Shown: in pieces, positions 5,546-7,886 of the stretch | Layout: every line of letters starts with the position of its first letter | How positions within the stretch are numbered: the stretch's first letter is position 1 | Made by a program: the position numbers and the translations under genes | Notes under the pieces: generated by a model | What the model saw: only the letters and a program-made list of their open reading frames with translations | What the model was told of the DNA's origin: nothing | Database searches by the model: none | Assembly (NCBI GenBank): GCA_030652805.1 | Contig: JAUSPT010000045.1 | Coordinates: forward strand, 1 to 7,886 | Reading direction: 5' to 3' | From: a bacterium | GTDB taxonomy: Bacteria > JAHJDO01 | Length of the DNA: 7,886 nt

Positions 5546-7506
5546 TAGAATTAAAGAATATAAACAAGACCTACAAAATTGGCGAAATAGGAGTACAGGC
5601 GTTACGTAATGTATCCATGGAGATTACTCCGGGGGAATTTGTTGCCATTATGGGTCCTTCAGGTTCCGGCAAATCAACTCTTCTTCATTTATTAGGTTTT
5701 TTAGACAAGCCTGATTCAGGCTCGTACTATTTAGGAAAAAAAGAAGTAGCGAATCTCACTGATGATGAATCAGCTATTTTAAGAAATCGTCTGGCAGGTT
5801 TTGTCTTTCAGCAATTTCATCTGCTTCCCCGAATGACTGCCTTGGAGAATGCAGAACTTCCTTTAATCTATGCTGGTAAACGTCACCTAAAAGAGAAAGC
5901 TCTACAACAGATTGAGGCGGTTGGTCTCACACAGAGAGCATCTCACAGCCCGAATGAACTTTCCGGCGGAGAACGACAACGAGTTGCCATTGCACGTTCT
6001 TTAGTGAATGAACCATTGATTATTTTTGCCGATGAACCAACAGGCAATCTTGACACAAAGAGCGGACAAGAGATTATGGCAATTTTGCAAAGATTGAATC
6101 AGAATGGTAAAACCATTGTGATGGTTACCCATGAGAAAGAGATTGCCCAGTACGCAAAAAGAATCATTTGTATGCGCGACGGTAAAATTATTTCTGATGA
6201 AAAAATTAAAACTGAGACTGAGAAGGTTTCTTCACCCTCTGTAATCATTCCATTAGAAGACATTCTATCGGAGTCACATTCAACTGTCAGAAAGGCCGAG
6301 TTCTTAGACCATATCCGACAGGCTGTTCAGGCCATATTTTCACATAAGATGCGTTCAATCCTTTCTATTCTTGGTATTCTTATCGGTGTTGCAGCAGTAA
6401 TTGCTATGCTCGCTTTAGGGCAGGGAGCAAAAGAGTCTATTTCGCAAAGATTAGCTTCTTTAGGTTCAAATCTCTTAGTTATAAGCCCCGGCTCCCGACG
6501 AACGCACGGAGTAGCTTTAGAAGCCGGAGCAATCACTCGATTTACGCTAAGAGATGCGGAGGCAATCACAAAGCTGCCAATGCTGGAAAAAGTTTCTCCT
6601 ACGGTAAGAGGTCGTGCTCAACTCGTTTATGGCAATAAAAACTGGAATACACAGGTTTACGGCACAGGAGCAGATTACGCATCCATGCGGGCGTCTATTC
6701 CTACTGTCGGCAGGTTTTTTGCAGAAGAAGAGTTACGGATGCGTCAGAAAGTGGTTTTGCTTGGGACTACTATAGTAAAAGAAGTTTTCGAAGATATTAA
6801 TCCGGTTGGCTCAACAGTCAGAATAAACCGCATAAATTTTAAGGTAATCGGTATTCTGCCGGAGAAAGGAGCAACCGGCTGGCATGACCAGGATGATCTG
6901 GTGGTTATTCCTATTACTACTGCTATGTACCGGCTTCTGGGAAAGGATTATGTGGATTCTATTGATGTGCAGGTAAAAGATATTAGTATGATGGAGAAAG
7001 CACAATCTTCAATACGCCAGCTTATTATCAAACTTCACCGTCTTGACGAAGACGATGAAAGTTCATTTCGAATTCGTAACATGGCTGAAATTCAGGAAGT
7101 TCTAGAGAGCACAACAAGGACAATGACTTTGCTTTTGGGTTCTATCGCAGCTATAGCCCTTTTAGTCGGCGGCATAGGCATTATGAACATTATGCTTGTT
7201 TCAGTAACCGAACGTACCAGAGAAATAGGTCTTCGTAAGGCAATAGGAGCACGCAGGAAAGACATACTGTCCCAGTTTCTTATTGAGTCCGTTGTTATGA
7301 CATTTAGCGGTGGAATAATTGGTATTATATTTGGAGTGGGCATAGCTTCCCTCTTGTCTTTCTTTGCAGGCTGGGCAACTAAGGTTTCTGTATCATCGGT
7401 AGTTTTGGCTACGACGTTTTCTGTTGCCGTTGGGATAGGATTCGGCTTCTGGCCTGCCCGTCAGGCTGCAAAACTCAATCCGATAGAAGCGTTAAGATAC
7501 GAATAA
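5542..7506 (+). CDS. macB: MacB-like ABC transporter, fused ATPase and permease
   Basis: The protein has 654 residues, close to E. coli MacB (648). The N-terminal ATPase domain has Walker [10 protein letters not shown] (38-46), Q-loop Gln90, the signature SGGERQ (141-146), Walker B IIFADEP (160-166), D-loop GNLD (168-171) and switch His197, so it looks catalytically intact. A charged linker (about 218-262) leads to the MacB/FtsX permease: a first membrane helix at about 270-293, a large periplasmic domain (about 295-525), then three helices near 525-555, 575-605 and 615-638. [14 protein letters not shown] (557-570) and the ending NPIEALRYE are characteristic. MacB-type pumps work by mechanotransmission, driving periplasmic substrates through TolC; these include macrolides, peptides, lipopeptides and siderophores in different hosts. 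The start is GTG at 5542, overlapping the adaptor stop as GTGA with only a weak AG-rich site upstream, which implies translational coupling. The substrate here is unknown. Confidence 0.94.
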   Translation: MIELKNINKTYKIGEIGVQALRNVSMEITPGEFVAIMGPSGSGKSTLLHLLGFLDKPDSGSYYLGKKEVANLTDDESAILRNRLAGFVFQQFHLLPRMTALENAELPLIYAGKRHLKEKALQQIEAVGLTQRASHSPNELSGGERQRVAIARSLVNEPLIIFADEPTGNLDTKSGQEIMAILQRLNQNGKTIVMVTHEKEIAQYAKRIICMRDGKIISDEKIKTETEKVSSPSVIIPLEDILSESHSTVRKAEFLDHIRQAVQAIFSHKMRSILSILGILIGVAAVIAMLALGQGAKESISQRLASLGSNLLVISPGSRRTHGVALEAGAITRFTLRDAEAITKLPMLEKVSPTVRGRAQLVYGNKNWNTQVYGTGADYASMRASIPTVGRFFAEEELRMRQKVVLLGTTIVKEVFEDINPVGSTVRINRINFKVIGILPEKGATGWHDQDDLVVIPITTAMYRLLGKDYVDSIDVQVKDISMMEKAQSSIRQLIIKLHRLDEDDESSFRIRNMAEIQEVLESTTRTMTLLLGSIAAIALLVGGIGIMNIMLVSVTERTREIGLRKAIGARRKDILSQFLIESVVMTFSGGIIGIIFGVGIASLLSFFAGWATKVSVSSVVLATTFSVAVGIGFGFWPARQAAKLNPIEALRYE

Positions 7507-7543
7507 AAGAGTCCCCCTTTGCCTCCGCCCTTTTATTTTGTAG

Positions 7544-7569
7544 GGGCACAATATTTTGTGCCCTTTTTT
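7544..7569 (+). terminator. Rho-independent terminator of the export operon
   Basis: GGGCACAA (7544-7551) pairs perfectly with TTGTGCCC (7556-7563) around a four-base loop and is followed by six T (7564-7569). It begins 37 bases after the transporter stop codon. Its GGGGCAC-type core also resembles a palindromic repeat seen scattered through many environmental genomes, so it may be a repeat recruited as a terminator. Confidence 0.75.
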
Positions 7570-7574
7570 CTTTA

Positions 7575-7609
7575 CGTCATTGCGAAGAATGAAATCCAAA
7601 GCAATCTCG
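7575..7609. repeat. Degenerate dispersed repeat of the GTCATTGCGA...GCAATCTCG type
   Basis: CGTCATTGCGA at the left and GCAATCTCG at the right frame a diverged middle. The ends contain the inverted pair ATTGC (7579-7583) and GCAAT (7601-7605). The pattern matches, from memory, a widespread intergenic palindromic repeat found in many copies in several bacterial phyla. Only one copy is in this window, so its multiplicity is inferred from general knowledge. It directly follows the terminator. Confidence 0.5.
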
Positions 7610-7620
7610 TTTTTTACATC

Positions 7621-7643
7621 ATTACTCAACTTGATTGAGCAAT
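7621..7643. repeat. Short imperfect hairpin in the 3' intergenic region
   Basis: ATTaCTCAA (7621-7629) pairs with TTGAGcAAT (7635-7643) around the loop CTTGA, with one A/C mismatch. No T-run follows, so it is not a clear terminator. It contains GAGCAATCC, echoing the neighbouring GCAATCTCG, and may be an eroded part of the same repeat cluster. Confidence 0.3.
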
Positions 7644-7710
7644 CCAAAAATTAAATTTATTGAGGTTTTTGGTAATTTGAGGTAGGGTAATATTAAAGTG
7701 ACTGTTCGAT

Positions 7711-7884
7711 ATGTTAGCAAGATTATTTATTTCAATAGTATGTTTAACAAGAGTTCTGCAAAATGGAGAATTAAAGGAAAAAGAAAAAGAGATAGAGAAT
7801 AAAAAAAGGCAGAAACATACATCAAAGGTAGAAAAAAGAATGTTAAAGAGATTTTCAGAAGGAATTAGACGATTTAAGACATAG
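7711..7884 (+). CDS. Doubtful 57-codon Lys/Glu-rich ORF
   Basis: An ATG at 7711 opens a 57-residue frame (MLARLFISIVCLTRVLQNGE, then a Lys/Glu/Arg-rich helix-like stretch ending FKT) with a TAG at 7882. It is not recognised. No ribosome binding site precedes it, and its lower half is simply A/G-rich DNA that would give Lys and Glu codons by chance. An overlapping frame from a GTG at 7698 (34 codons, with GAGGTAG some distance upstream) is equally plausible. Most likely this stretch is non-coding; together with the repeats just before it, it accounts for the last 317 bases, where I see nothing else. Confidence 0.15.
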   Translation: MLARLFISIVCLTRVLQNGELKEKEKEIENKKRQKHTSKVEKRMLKRFSEGIRRFKT

Positions 7885-7886
7885 TT

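Noticed and set aside
6327-7343. Three minus-strand frames (64-83 codons) opposite the transporter permease
   Set aside because: The sense strand carries a continuous MacB domain; the antisense products look like codon-bias artefacts.
7507-7542. C-rich and T-rich stretch after the transporter stop as a regulatory element
   Set aside because: It shows no pairing or motif beyond pyrimidine bias; the real terminator lies just after it.

Overview
The window suggests an AT-rich, double-membraned (diderm) bacterium, probably from an uncultured or environmental lineage. It encodes a TolC-type outer-membrane channel, a lipobox lipoprotein and a MacAB-type envelope transporter. Its gene products look divergent from model organisms. 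It also carries dispersed GTCATTGCGA-type and GGGGCAC-type palindromic repeats of a kind known from many environmental genomes. The sequence alone does not allow a taxon to be named.

Layout. Bases 1-139 are one end of an insertion sequence: the first 15 codons of a transposase on the minus strand, with a strong ribosome binding site and repeated GGGACATT subterminal motifs. A consensus-like sigma70 promoter (TTGACA, 18-bp spacer, TATAGT) follows, so close to the next ATG (195) that the transcript should be leaderless or nearly so. It drives a two-gene unit: a YchF/Obg-like protein whose G1 and G3 nucleotide-binding motifs are degenerate (195-1262), and a YbbO-like short-chain dehydrogenase/reductase (1259-2104) joined by an ATGA overlap. 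A codon-independent release-factor-like protein with a GGQ motif (2106-2537, minus strand) converges on the dehydrogenase with one base between the stop codons.

Divergent from the release-factor-like gene, across a perfect 18-bp palindrome, is a lipoprotein with a single retropepsin-like aspartic protease domain (2596-3189). Then comes a tightly packed three-gene operon for a MacAB-TolC-type tripartite export system: TolC-family channel (3316-4590), membrane-fusion adaptor (4580-5545) and MacB-like ATPase/permease (5542-7506). The genes overlap by 11 and 4 bases. The adaptor has almost no alpha-helical hairpin between its lipoyl halves, so its docking to the TolC partner is unusual. A rho-independent terminator (7544-7569) closes the operon.

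The last 317 bases hold a degenerate dispersed repeat, a small hairpin and a doubtful 57-codon Lys/Glu-rich ORF. I found no tRNA, rRNA, CRISPR array or complete phage gene. The most interesting points are the nucleotide-site-degenerate YchF relative with its leaderless promoter, the RNA pairing that could block transposase translation in read-through transcripts, the hairpin-less adaptor, and the aspartic protease lipoprotein.
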